From positions 372,001-436,000 of the forward strand of contig NZ_JAINVV010000011.1 in NCBI RefSeq assembly GCF_019880585.1: a stretch of DNA of 64,000 nt, given 5' to 3'. Below are positions 50,537 to 59,114 of the stretch, in pieces (positions within the stretch are counted from its first letter, which is position 1; each line of letters opens with the position of its first letter). This DNA is from Sphingomonas colocasiae (GTDB taxonomy: Bacteria > Pseudomonadota > Alphaproteobacteria > Sphingomonadales > Sphingomonadaceae). The notes beneath the pieces are model-generated. The model made no database searches. It saw only the letters and a list, made by a program, of their open reading frames with translations, and was not told the DNA's origin. A program made the position numbers and the translations under genes.

Positions 50537-51283
50537 TCAGGCGAGCCCCAGCCGGTCGAGCACCGCCCGCACATAGCTCGGCCCCACCTGCACCACCGCG
50601 CCGTCCTCCATTTCGAGCGCGATCAGCCCCTTGCCCAGCCTTTGCACGGCCTTGACGAGCGCGGGGCGGATGAAGGACGAGCGGTGGACGCGCATCAGCT
50701 GCTCGGGATCGAGCACGTCTTCCAGCGCGGTCATCGAGATGCGATGGATGTAGCTGCGCGTACTGGTGTGGAACAGCACATAGTCGCGCGCCGCTTCCAC
50801 CCACTCGATCTGCGCGACCGGCAGGCGCAGATTGCCGCTGGGCACCTGCACCCAGATTGCCGCGTCGCGAACCTCCGCCGGCGCCATGCCCGCCAGCCGG
50901 TTTTCCGCGTCGCGCATCGTCCGGCGGCGGCGCGCGCGCTCCACCGCCTGGCGCAGCCGGTCGAACCGCACGGGTTTCAGCAGATAGTCGGCGGCGTCGA
51001 CCTCGAAGGCGTCGGGCGCATATTGCTCGAACGCGGTGACGAAGATGATTTCCGGGCGCGGATCGGCGGCGAGATCGGCGGCGACGCGGATCCCGCTTTT
51101 CTGGGGCATCGAGATATCGAGCATCACCAGATCGGGCTGCAGCGCCGCGATCTGGCGTTCCGCTTCCCCGCCGGTCGCCGCGGTGCCCACCACCACGACA
51201 TCGTCGATATCGCCGAACAGCGTGTCGAGCCGGCGGAGCGCCAGCGGCTCGTCGTCGACAAGCAGGATCCTGAGCGCGCTCAT
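50537..51283 (-). CDS. LytTR-family response regulator, pair 2
   Basis: This 248-residue regulator is paralogous to the one at 42826. The receiver domain has LRILLVDDEPLALRRLDTLF, the phospho-acceptor in LVMLDISMPQKSG and TAFEQYAPDAFEVDAADYLLKPVRFDRLRQAVERA, nearly identical to pair 1. The LytTR domain starts at WVQVPSGNLRLPVAQIEWVEAARDYV and has HRSSFIRPALVKAV. The start overlaps the kinase stop by 4 bp. Repeats follow downstream. It probably regulates the divergent run of exported genes starting at 52580. Confidence 0.9.
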   Translation of the reverse strand: MSALRILLVDDEPLALRRLDTLFGDIDDVVVVGTAATGGEAERQIAALQPDLVMLDISMPQKSGIRVAADLAADPRPEIIFVTAFEQYAPDAFEVDAADYLLKPVRFDRLRQAVERARRRRTMRDAENRLAGMAPAEVRDAAIWVQVPSGNLRLPVAQIEWVEAARDYVLFHTSTRSYIHRISMTALEDVLDPEQLMRVHRSSFIRPALVKAVQRLGKGLIALEMEDGAVVQVGPSYVRAVLDRLGLA

Positions 51284-52374
51284 GCCACTGCCCCCGCGAT
51301 GCTGCGCCGGAGCGGCAGGCGCGCCGTCGCCACGAAGCCGCGCTCGCGCTTCAGCGTCTCCAGCCCGCCCGCCGCGCCATAGAGCGTCTCCAGCCGCTGC
51401 CGGATATTGGCGATGCCCACGCCGGTGCCCGGCCGCGCATGTTTCTCGTCGGCCGTGCCGTCATCCTCCACCGAAACCACCAGCATCTCCCCTTGCGTCG
51501 ATGCCTCCACCCGGATCGTCACCGGTGTCGCCGATGGCGCCAGCGCATATTTGATCGCGTTTTCCACCAGCGGCTGAAGCAGGAAATTGGGCACGAGCGC
51601 GTTGTTCAGTTCGGGCGGGCAGACGAACTCCACCGCCAGCCGGTCGCCGAAGCGGACGCTTTCGATCTCCAGATAATGCTGGAGCGTCGCCAGCTCGTCT
51701 TCCAGCAGCAGCAGCGCGTCGGGCTCCGCCGACAGGGTCGCGCGCAGGAATTCCGAAAGCTTGGCGAGCATCGCATCCGCCGCGCCATAATCCTTGATGA
51801 CGATCAGCGACGAGATGGCGTTGAGCGTGTTGAACAGGAAATGGGGGTTGAGCTGGTAGCGCAGCGCCGCAAGGCTCGCCGCGCTCGCGGCGGCCTCCGC
51901 CCGGCTCGCCGCCTCGCGCGCCACCGCCAGTTCCAGTTCGCGCTCGCGCGTCACCAGATTCGCCTCGATCACCGTGAACGCCGCGCCGAGCAGCGCGAAC
52001 TGCCAGATCAGCGCGATGAAATTGTTGGTCGCGCGCAATGCGAAGGGCGCGGACTGCTGCGGCGAAACGACCAGCCGTCCGATCCACTCGCCTGTGGTCG
52101 CGTCGATCAGCGCCAGCATGCCCGACGCCAGGCACACCGCCGCGCCCATCGCGGCCAGCCGGACCAGCGCGCTGTGCCGGCGCGTTCTGCGGACCGCCCA
52201 ATAGACACCCCCCGAAAGCAGCGCGCCCATCACGCAGATGTTGATCACCGAAAGGGTGACGTAGACGCCCGCGCCGCTGAACACATGATAGGGGATGATG
52301 TAGAGTATGCCGGACAGGATCCAGGTCGCGGCGATCAGGATCAGGGTCTGATAATGTTCGGGCTTCAGCGTCAT
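51280..52374 (-). CDS. LytS-type sensor histidine kinase, pair 2
   Basis: This 364-residue membrane kinase has four hydrophobic segments in the first 140 residues (ILIAATWILSGILYIIPYHV first), then the coiled-coil linker VTRERELELAVAREAASRAE and the His_kinase domain RYQLNPHFLFNTLNAISSLI. ATP-binding motifs are LVENAIKYAL and GTGVGIANIRQRLETLYG. Close similarity to the kinase at 43575 indicates duplication. The ATG at 52374 is chosen because the open frame upstream has no domain content. It is divergent from the aspartyl protease gene across 205 bp. Confidence 0.9.
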   Translation of the reverse strand: MTLKPEHYQTLILIAATWILSGILYIIPYHVFSGAGVYVTLSVINICVMGALLSGGVYWAVRRTRRHSALVRLAAMGAAVCLASGMLALIDATTGEWIGRLVVSPQQSAPFALRATNNFIALIWQFALLGAAFTVIEANLVTRERELELAVAREAASRAEAAASAASLAALRYQLNPHFLFNTLNAISSLIVIKDYGAADAMLAKLSEFLRATLSAEPDALLLLEDELATLQHYLEIESVRFGDRLAVEFVCPPELNNALVPNFLLQPLVENAIKYALAPSATPVTIRVEASTQGEMLVVSVEDDGTADEKHARPGTGVGIANIRQRLETLYGAAGGLETLKRERGFVATARLPLRRSIAGAVA

Positions 52375-52436
52375 GCCGGTTCCATCGTGTAATGTGCGTC
52401 GAGCATAAAGGAAATGCAGGCGGCTGACGCCCGTGC

Positions 52437-52467
52437 TCGTCGCGCCAGCGTCCGCCTTCGTCGCGCC
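52437..52467. promoter_or_regulatory. Exact 10-bp direct repeat at 21-bp spacing, candidate LytTR site
   Basis: TCGTCGCGCC occurs at 52437-52446 and again at 52458-52467, 21 bp apart start to start. LytTR regulators bind two direct repeats about two helical turns apart. The site lies between the second LytS gene and the divergent exported-protein run, so it could serve both directions. A weaker TTGTCGCAG follows at 52499. Confidence 0.4.
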
Positions 52468-52579
52468 GCCTCCCGCTCCGGCGAAGCGATATCGGCCTTT
52501 GTCGCAGACGCGTGGAGCGCGTGCTGCGTCCGCCATAGTCGAGCCCCGTTCGCGGCACATCGCCGCCAGGAGATCGGCC

Positions 52580-53596
52580 ATGACCCATATCCGTTATCGA
52601 CATCACCTCATCATGTTCGGCCTGCTCGGCGCGCTCGTCGCCGTGGAGGCGCAGAAGAGCGCGAGCGCGCAGACCGGCGCCGCGGACGCGCCGGCAAGCA
52701 CTGCCGCCCCGGCGGGGCAGACCCAGCCGCTGGAGATCCTCCGCTCCGGCCACCCCGTCGTGCAGGTGAGCATCGACGGCGCCGCGCCCCGCCGCTTCGT
52801 GATCGACACGGCGGCGAGCAGCACGACGATCCTGCCCAGACTGCGCGCGGAAATGCCGGGCCTGGTCGCCAGGCCGTCGGCCGAGCCGCTCGACGGTGCC
52901 GCCGGATCGACCGAGGTGGAGACCGCGACCGTCGGCCAGTTGCAGACCGGCGGGCATATGCTGCGCTCGCCCGAACTTATGCTGCTGCCGCCGGGGCCGA
53001 GCGACCGGCTGGGCGCCGACGGCATATTGGGCGCCGACATCATCGCCGATTTCGCGGTGGAGATGGACATGCCCGGCCGGCGCTGGCGCATGACGCCCAG
53101 GGTGGAGACGGCGATGCTCGACGGGCTTCCCGCATCGGTTCCCTTCACGCTGGATGATCAGCGCGCGCCGCGCCTGACGATCCGGATCAACGGGGTGGAG
53201 ATGCCCGCGATCCTCGATACCGGCGCGCGCGGCACCGTGGTCAACTGGGCCGCCGCCAGGGCGATCGGCCTATCGCCCGACAGCCCCGGGCTGGTGAGGG
53301 CGTCGGACATCCGTGGCGCGACCAGCCATGCGGTGCCGAGCGTGGAGGCGCGCATCGACGCGCTGACGATCGGCGATGCCAGGGTGGACGGCCGCAATAT
53401 CCGCATCGCCGACCTGTCGGTGTTCAAGGTGCTGGGATATTCGCTCGACCAGCCCGCCGTGATCCTGGGCATCGACATGTTCGCCGATCGGCGCTTCGTG
53501 ATCGATTATCCCGGCAAGCGCCTCCACATCTCGCCGCCCACGCTGACCGCGACCGCACTGGCCTCCGCGCCGGCCGCCGCCCCAGCGCAACCCTGA
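52580..53596 (+). CDS. Exported retropepsin-like aspartyl protease
   Basis: This 338-residue exported protein has an N-terminal hydrophobic segment (IMFGLLGALVAVEA, about 11-24, cleaved or anchoring) and two pepsin-like lobes in one chain. The first has FVIDTAASSTTI (D76, DTA instead of DTG) and GADGILGADIIADF; the second has AILDTGARGTVVNW (D213, DTG) and AVILGIDMFADRRFVIDY. Both lobes supply one Asp, so it need not dimerise as viral retropepsins do. The ATG follows CCAGGAGATCGG. It begins a run of four plus-strand genes with gaps of 17, 38 and 44 bp, opposite LytS/LytTR pair 2. Confidence 0.83.
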   Translation: MTHIRYRHHLIMFGLLGALVAVEAQKSASAQTGAADAPASTAAPAGQTQPLEILRSGHPVVQVSIDGAAPRRFVIDTAASSTTILPRLRAEMPGLVARPSAEPLDGAAGSTEVETATVGQLQTGGHMLRSPELMLLPPGPSDRLGADGILGADIIADFAVEMDMPGRRWRMTPRVETAMLDGLPASVPFTLDDQRAPRLTIRINGVEMPAILDTGARGTVVNWAAARAIGLSPDSPGLVRASDIRGATSHAVPSVEARIDALTIGDARVDGRNIRIADLSVFKVLGYSLDQPAVILGIDMFADRRFVIDYPGKRLHISPPTLTATALASAPAAAPAQP

Positions 53597-53613
53597 TCTG
53601 CAAGGATTCGAAC

Positions 53614-54795
53614 ATGAAACCGATCCTGATCGCCGGGGCGTCGCTGTCCGCGCTCGCCCTCGCCGCCACCGGCGCCTTCGCGCAACAGGCGGCGAAACCG
53701 AAGATCGACGCGGTCTATTGGCTGTCCGCCGAAACCGTGTCGGGAATGGCCGCCGGCCAGCCGAACGGCGTCGAGAAGAACCTGCTGCTCCAGCTGGGCT
53801 CGGTGCGCCGCAATCCGGCGCCAAGCGCCGATCACCTGCCGCCCAGCGCACTGCGCGCCGGCGACCGGTTGCCGCTCGTCACCCCGGCGGGTGCGCCCAA
53901 GGCCGATGGCCGGCCCGATTACCGCCCCGGCCCGCAGCAACAGCCAAAGGGACGGATCGAACTCTATTGGGGCTGCGGCGAAACCGCGCCGTCGGGCCAG
54001 CCGGTGGTCATCGATCTCGCGACGATGAAGCCCGGCGCGCCGTCGCCCTTCGGCGCGGTTCCCAATGTCCGCGCGCTGACGCCGCCCTCGGCGCTCCGCC
54101 ACGCCACCTATGGCGAATGGCCCAATGAACGAAAGGACACGCGCGTGCCGCGCGACGCCTCGCTTGCCGGCGAGCATCTGGTACAGGGCAATTATTCGCC
54201 GGACATGCGCTTCACCGTGGCGCCCGCGAACGATTTCCTCGCCCCGCTCGCGCCGCGCAATGCCCCGCTCGCATCGGGCGCGGTCAAGGTCGCCTGGCCC
54301 GTGCTCGCCAATGCGCGCGGCTATATCCTGACGGTCACCGGCGCGCGCGAGGACGGCACCATCGTCATGTGGACGTCCAGCGCGGTGCGCATGCCGGGCA
54401 TGGCGCTGCCCGACTATCTCGATCAGGGGGATATCGCCCGGCTTGTCCAGCAGCGCATCCTGCTCGCGCCCGAGGCCACCGAATGCGTCGTTCCGACGGC
54501 GGTCGCCAAGGCGGCGTCATCGGCGATGCTGATGATGACGGCCTATGGGCCGGAGGCCAGTTACGGCTCCCCGCGCGACGCGAAAGAGGGATGGGCGGTG
54601 AAGCTGCTCACCAGGGCGCGGCATATGGGCATGCTCGGCATGGACCTGGCGGCGATGATGTCCGGCGGCGACGATGACGACGAAGATGGCGCGAACGCCC
54701 GCGACCGGCCCGCCTCTCCGGCCGAAGCCAGGCAGAAGAGGAAGCGCGGGCTGCTGCGCGGCCTTGGTTCCGCGCTCGGCGTTCCCCTGCCCTGA
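53614..54795 (+). CDS. Secreted protein of unknown function with basic tail
   Basis: This 393-residue exported protein has a signal peptide ending GAFAQ (about 24). The mature part begins with KPKIDAVYWLSAETVSGM and has a middle beta-rich region (GRIELYWGCGET, VKVAWPVLANARGYILTV, GTIVMWTSSAVR). Near the end an acidic run GGDDDDEDGA is followed by a basic tail RQKRKRGLLRGLGSALG that resembles QKKRGLGGLLSA in paralogue A. The region AYGPEASYG and the cysteine TECVVP are also notable. No known domain was recognised. It follows the protease by 17 bp. Confidence 0.75.
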   Translation: MKPILIAGASLSALALAATGAFAQQAAKPKIDAVYWLSAETVSGMAAGQPNGVEKNLLLQLGSVRRNPAPSADHLPPSALRAGDRLPLVTPAGAPKADGRPDYRPGPQQQPKGRIELYWGCGETAPSGQPVVIDLATMKPGAPSPFGAVPNVRALTPPSALRHATYGEWPNERKDTRVPRDASLAGEHLVQGNYSPDMRFTVAPANDFLAPLAPRNAPLASGAVKVAWPVLANARGYILTVTGAREDGTIVMWTSSAVRMPGMALPDYLDQGDIARLVQQRILLAPEATECVVPTAVAKAASSAMLMMTAYGPEASYGSPRDAKEGWAVKLLTRARHMGMLGMDLAAMMSGGDDDDEDGANARDRPASPAEARQKRKRGLLRGLGSALGVPLP

Positions 54796-54833
54796 ATCCG
54801 CTCCCTCCCGTCCTCGCCAGCAAGGCAATCCCG

Positions 54834-55685
54834 ATGACCTATCCTTTGCTCCGCCGCGTGCTGCTCGCCGCGCTGGTCGCCACGCCCATCGCCCCGGTGC
54901 CCGCCGTCCCGGCCGACAGCCGCGCCCCCGCCAGGCTGATGCAGCGCTGGGCGCAGCCGGCGCCCGCCCCCGGCGCGGGCCTGCCCGGCTGGTATTCGAA
55001 GGCCCCCGACGTGCATGTCCATCAGCCGCGCAACCTGTCGGCCATTCCCCTGGCCGAAGTCGATCTGCTTCGCCGCCGTGCGATGGTGGCGTTCCAGGCG
55101 GTGATGCGGCAGCCCTCGCTCAGCGACGTGCGCGGCGCCAGCCTGCACGCCGACATCAACATCTCGGTGGTGCCGACGATCGACGGCGTGCGGCTGGTCG
55201 GCGCGACGCTGAGCATCCGGGCCAAGAGCGTGATCGCCGGCAAGGCCGATACGGTGATGCGCGACGGGCGCTACGTCACCCCGTCCGAGGAAGGGGCGGT
55301 GCTCAGCATCCTCCTCAATCCCTATGACATGATGGCGCGCCGCCGGGTTCAGGCGGAAGGCGTCGAGGCCGGCGGCCTGCAGATCCGCACCGGATCGGCC
55401 TATGGCCTCTATCTCGCCGACCGGCTGCCCGACTATGATCCCAGGTCCGAATATGCCTGGGCGCCCCGGCCGCTCGCGATGCAGTTGCAGGGCGATCGCA
55501 GCTGGTACCAGCCGGGCGCGCCGGGCGTGCATCCGCTCGTCGCCCATATGTCGAGCCACGCGCACGAGAATGACGCGCTGCGCGGCGACACCCTGGATCC
55601 CGAACGACCGGCCGCGCGCCTCGCGGCGGCGATGTTCATGGTCGACTGGGACGATGTCCGCCGCCGCATGAAGGCGGTGACGTGA
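54834..55685 (+). CDS. Secreted protein of unknown function
   Basis: This 283-residue exported protein has a signal peptide ending VPAD (about 25). The mature sequence has GLPGWYSKAPDVHVHQPRNLS, LLRRRAMVAFQAVMRQPSLSDVRG, DINISVVPTIDGVRLVGATLSI, and near the end DRSWYQPGAPGVHPLVAHMSSHAHENDA, which is rich in histidine and could bind metal. AMFMVDWDDVRRRM ends it. It contains no cysteine in the mature part, unlike its neighbours. It starts 38 bp after the previous gene. I do not recognise the family. Confidence 0.75.
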   Translation: MTYPLLRRVLLAALVATPIAPVPAVPADSRAPARLMQRWAQPAPAPGAGLPGWYSKAPDVHVHQPRNLSAIPLAEVDLLRRRAMVAFQAVMRQPSLSDVRGASLHADINISVVPTIDGVRLVGATLSIRAKSVIAGKADTVMRDGRYVTPSEEGAVLSILLNPYDMMARRRVQAEGVEAGGLQIRTGSAYGLYLADRLPDYDPRSEYAWAPRPLAMQLQGDRSWYQPGAPGVHPLVAHMSSHAHENDALRGDTLDPERPAARLAAAMFMVDWDDVRRRMKAVT

Positions 55686-55729
55686 TGCGCGCGCCGCCCC
55701 TCCCCATCATCAACGACAGGACCCCGTTC

Positions 55730-56389
55730 ATGCGACATGCGATCCCGATGGCGGCCGTCGCCGCCGCGCTTCTGGCGACGAGCCAGGGCGCGCAGGCCCA
55801 GGGCTTTCTGAAACGCCTTGCCGACCGCGCGCTGGACAAGGCGGAACGGACCGCCGAGACGATCGGCGAGTCCGCCGCCAGGGGATCGCCGCGCGGGCGC
55901 AAGGCCAAGGACAGGCGCGAAGCGGCGCCGGCCGCCGCGCCCGCCGCATCCGAACCGGTCGGCCCCGCCGGCCCTGCCAGGGCGGCGCCCGCCGCTGCGC
56001 GCTATATCGACAGTCTGCGCACACCCCCCGATGTCGAGGCGCAGAAGACCGCGTACAACAGGTTCGGCGAAGTCAGCTGCAATGATTGCGAAGGCGGCAT
56101 CGATCTCGATGGCCGGCCGAAATTCGCCTATGACCAGTATAGCGGCAAATATAACGAGCGCGCCGCGCGCGCCGGAAGCTGGCCGGTGGGCCACACGCAC
56201 AACTGGCAAGGCCGGGCGTCGAAGGGCACGCTGACAGTGCTCGCCGAGGAGAGCGTGGACGGTTTCCGCTGCCGGCGCCTCGAATATCGCCTGGTCAGGG
56301 GCGACGCCTCCGCCACCCGGCCGGGGCTCATCTGCTTCGGCCTGGCCAACAGTTCCTCCGAAGTGGAGAAATGGCACGAGATCTATTGA
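55730..56389 (+). CDS. Secreted CxxCEGG four-cysteine protein, paralogue B
   Basis: This 219-residue exported protein has a signal peptide ending GAQAQ (about 24), an N-terminal helix GFLKRLADRALDKAERTAE and an Ala/Pro linker. Its C-terminal domain matches paralogue A at 41154: C117 and C120 in VSCNDCEGGI, DQYSGKYN, C181 in DGFRCRRLEY and C202 in RPGLICFGLAN. I chose the ATG at 55730 for its signal peptide; ATG 55685 overlaps the previous stop and would add 15 residues. It is the last gene of the run opposite LytS/LytTR pair 2 and overlaps the convergent patatin-like gene by 7 bp. Confidence 0.76.
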   Translation: MRHAIPMAAVAAALLATSQGAQAQGFLKRLADRALDKAERTAETIGESAARGSPRGRKAKDRREAAPAAAPAASEPVGPAGPARAAPAAARYIDSLRTPPDVEAQKTAYNRFGEVSCNDCEGGIDLDGRPKFAYDQYSGKYNERAARAGSWPVGHTHNWQGRASKGTLTVLAEESVDGFRCRRLEYRLVRGDASATRPGLICFGLANSSSEVEKWHEIY

Positions 56390-57538
56390 TCGCGGCGCCC
56401 CGGCGACGGCCCATCGGCGGGGCGCCGCTCCGCCTGGCGCAGCCCCTGTTCGAACAGCGCCCGCATCTGCGCCGGATCGAACAGCCTGCCATCCGACAGC
56501 GGATAATCCTCGTCCACCGTCACCATGTCGAACGCGATCGCATGATCCTCCGCGAAGCGGCGATAGGATCGGATCCGCTCGCGATCGGCTTCGTTGATCA
56601 GCGTGTCGAGCGCACGCCCCGCGATGGCGAAGGCCCTGGGCCGGACGACCTTGTACGTCCGGGCGAGCTTGCCGTTATAAAGGATGGTGAGCGAGGCGCC
56701 GGCGGGCGCCGCCACGCCGTCCGCATCGTCCCAGACGATCGCCGGCGGCACGCCGAACACGCTGCCGACGGTCCCGCCGTCGACATGCATCTCGGCAAAA
56801 TGCCGCGCGCCATCGGCGACGTCGATCAACACCGGCGGGAACAGCGCGGGAATGCTTGCCGACGCCAGCAGGATCCGGCGGGCAAGCGCCAGCCGGGCGG
56901 TGGACGGGCTGGCCGCGATCGCGCCCAGATCCCATATCACGGCGCGGCCCGCGTCCAGATTGGTGGTGGCGATCAGCAGCCGTCGCCCCCCGTCGATGCT
57001 CCGCCGCGATGCGATCGAGCAGTTGCGTGGTGACATGCCGGGCGATGAGACGTTCGAGCGGCCGGGAATCGGCAAAGGATGGCCCGCCGGCCAGGCCAGA
57101 CACCAGGCGCGCGCGATAAATGTCCCTGGCGCTGATCGACGTGTAGAGTTCGCGGAGCGTCGCGTCATGGCGCGGCCCGAGAAACGCGAAGGGCGCGATC
57201 AGCGCGCCCGTGCTGACGCCGGTCACCACCGCGAATTCGGGGCGGTCGCCGCGCGCCGTCCAGCCCGCCAGATAGCCGGCGCCGAACGCCCCCTTGTCCG
57301 ATCCGCTCGATATGGCAAGCAATGCGGGCCGCGTACGGATGCCCGCGGCCGCGCGGTCCGCAAGCCAGGCGGCGCGCCACTCGCTCCAGTCGGACAGCGG
57401 CGCATCCGCCCAATGCCGGATCGATCCGAACCCCGGCACCTGCGCGGCGGCCTGCGCGGCGGCGGTCACCTGCGGCCGTTCCGGCCATTTCGCGCACCCG
57501 CCCGCCGCGACGAACAGCAGCAGCGATGCCAGGCGCAT
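56383..57538 (-). pseudogene. Patatin-like phospholipase, frameshifted in a C6 run
   Basis: The two halves of one patatin-like lipoprotein gene lie in different frames. The N-terminal half has a lipoprotein-like signal MRLASLLLFVAAGGC, an oxyanion loop SSGSDKGAFGAGYL (about 78-91) and nucleophile S109 in GVSTGAL. The C-terminal half has the catalytic Asp in HVDGGTVGSVFG. The frame switches at the C6 run 56986-56991 (G6 on the coding strand); with five bases the reading HRRG-RRLLIATTN is continuous and the protein would have about 385 residues. It may be a real mutation, phase variation or an assembly error. A GTG at 57571 overlapping the next gene by 4 bp is another possible start. Confidence 0.8.
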
Positions 57539-57567
57539 CCCGGATCGCGACATCGGCCGGCGCCGGC

Positions 57568-59103
57568 TCACCGGCCGCCCTGCTCCAGCCCGTCGCCCTG
57601 CCCCATGTCGCCGTCCGCAAGCGCGGGCGCGTTGCCGATCGCCTTGTTGATCGCGGCATAGCGCGTGCCGATGCGCGCATCGCTGTCGGCCAGGTCGCGC
57701 GTCGACTGGATCCAGCCGCGCTGCGCGTCGATCACCTCCAGATAGGTGGTGATACCGCCGCGATAGCGCGCCGATGCCAGGTCGAGCGCGTCGCGGCTGG
57801 TGGTCACTTTCTCGCGCAGCGCCGCGTTGCGCTGCCGTTCGGCGGCATAGCCGTTCAGCGCGTCGCCGATCTCCTGCCAGGCCCGTAGCACCGTCTTCTG
57901 ATAGGCGACCGCCGCCTCGCGCTGTTCCAGTTCGCGCAGTTGCACGACGCGCCGGCGCCTGCCGCCGTCGAAGATCGGCAAGTCGATGCTCGGGCCGATC
58001 GACCAGCTGCGGCTGGCCCAGTCGAACAGGCTGTTCGCCTTGTAGGATTCCAGGTTGAACCCGCCGCCCAGCCGGATGCTGGGATAAAGATCGGCGGTGG
58101 CGACGCCGATCCGCGCGGTCGCCCCGTGCAGGCGCGCCTCGGCGGCGCGGATGTCGGGACGGCGCAGCGCCAGTTCGGACGGCAGGCCGAGCGCGATGTC
58201 GGGCAAGGCGGCCGCCGCCGTCGCATCGGCGGGCTTCAAAAGGTCCGCCAGCGCCCCCGGCCGCTCGCCAAGCAGCAGGCCGAGCTGGCTGGCCTGTGCC
58301 CCCTCCTGCGCGAGCAGATCCGGCAGCGATGCCCGCAGCCCCTGAAGTTCGGATTGCTGGCGGTCGATGTCGAGATGCGTGCCCTGCCCGCGCCGCACCT
58401 GCGCCGCGACGATGCCCGCGCGCGACTCCAGCGCCGCGATATCCTGCCGCGTCATCGCGATCTTGCGCTGCGTCGCGCGCAATTCCAGATAGGTGCGCGT
58501 CACGTCGCTCGCCAGCGTCAGCCGGGCCTGGGCGAGCAGCGCCGCGCGTTCGGCCAGATCAGCATCGGCCGCCTCGAGCGAGCGGCGCACCTTGCCCCAC
58601 AGATCGATCTCCCACGCCGCGTCCAGACCGCCCTGATACAGGGTGAAGGGTTCGGCGAGCAGCTTGGCCAGGGTATCGCGGTCGCCGCCCGAATTGCCGG
58701 AGACGACGTCGAGCAGGCGCGTGCCCGCGCCATTCTCGCTCTGCCGCTGGCGGGTGACGCCCGCGCCCGCATTGATCGCCGGCAATCCCGCCGCCGCCGT
58801 CGCGCCGCGCTGGACGCGCGCCTGGGCGACATGAAGCGCCGCCGTTCTCAGATCGGGGCTTGCCGCCACCGCGCGCTGCTGGAGATCGTCCAGAACCGGA
58901 TCGTTGAAGGCGCGCCACCAGTCCGGCGGCAGGGTCGCATCGCTGGCGACGGGCAGGCGCAGGCTCGCATCGCCGCTGCGCCAGCTCGACCAGTCCGCCG
59001 GCGCCGCCGTTTCGGGGGGGATGTGGTTCGGGCCGACGGTGCAGCCGGCAAGCGCCATCGCGATCAGCGGCGCGGAGCGAAGGGCATATGGCGGGACGGG
59101 CAT
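57568..59103 (-). CDS. NodT/TolC-type outer-membrane efflux lipoprotein
   Basis: This 511-residue outer-membrane factor has a lipoprotein signal (LIAMALAGC, lipid cysteine at about 21), then two repeated OEP domains: WWRAFNDPVLDDLQQRAVAASPDL, LDAAWEIDLWGKVRRSLEAA and YLELRATQRKIAMT in the first, GLPSELALRRPDIRAAEARLH, LDLASARYRGGITTYLEVIDAQ in the second. It forms the trimeric channel of a tripartite exporter with the downstream-labelled permeases. The ATG at 59103 has AGAGG 8 nt upstream; a GTG at 59118 overlapping the permease stop would add five residues. Confidence 0.92.
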   Translation of the reverse strand: MPVPPYALRSAPLIAMALAGCTVGPNHIPPETAAPADWSSWRSGDASLRLPVASDATLPPDWWRAFNDPVLDDLQQRAVAASPDLRTAALHVAQARVQRGATAAAGLPAINAGAGVTRQRQSENGAGTRLLDVVSGNSGGDRDTLAKLLAEPFTLYQGGLDAAWEIDLWGKVRRSLEAADADLAERAALLAQARLTLASDVTRTYLELRATQRKIAMTRQDIAALESRAGIVAAQVRRGQGTHLDIDRQQSELQGLRASLPDLLAQEGAQASQLGLLLGERPGALADLLKPADATAAAALPDIALGLPSELALRRPDIRAAEARLHGATARIGVATADLYPSIRLGGGFNLESYKANSLFDWASRSWSIGPSIDLPIFDGGRRRRVVQLRELEQREAAVAYQKTVLRAWQEIGDALNGYAAERQRNAALREKVTTSRDALDLASARYRGGITTYLEVIDAQRGWIQSTRDLADSDARIGTRYAAINKAIGNAPALADGDMGQGDGLEQGGR

Positions 59104-59114
59104 GATCTTGCCTC

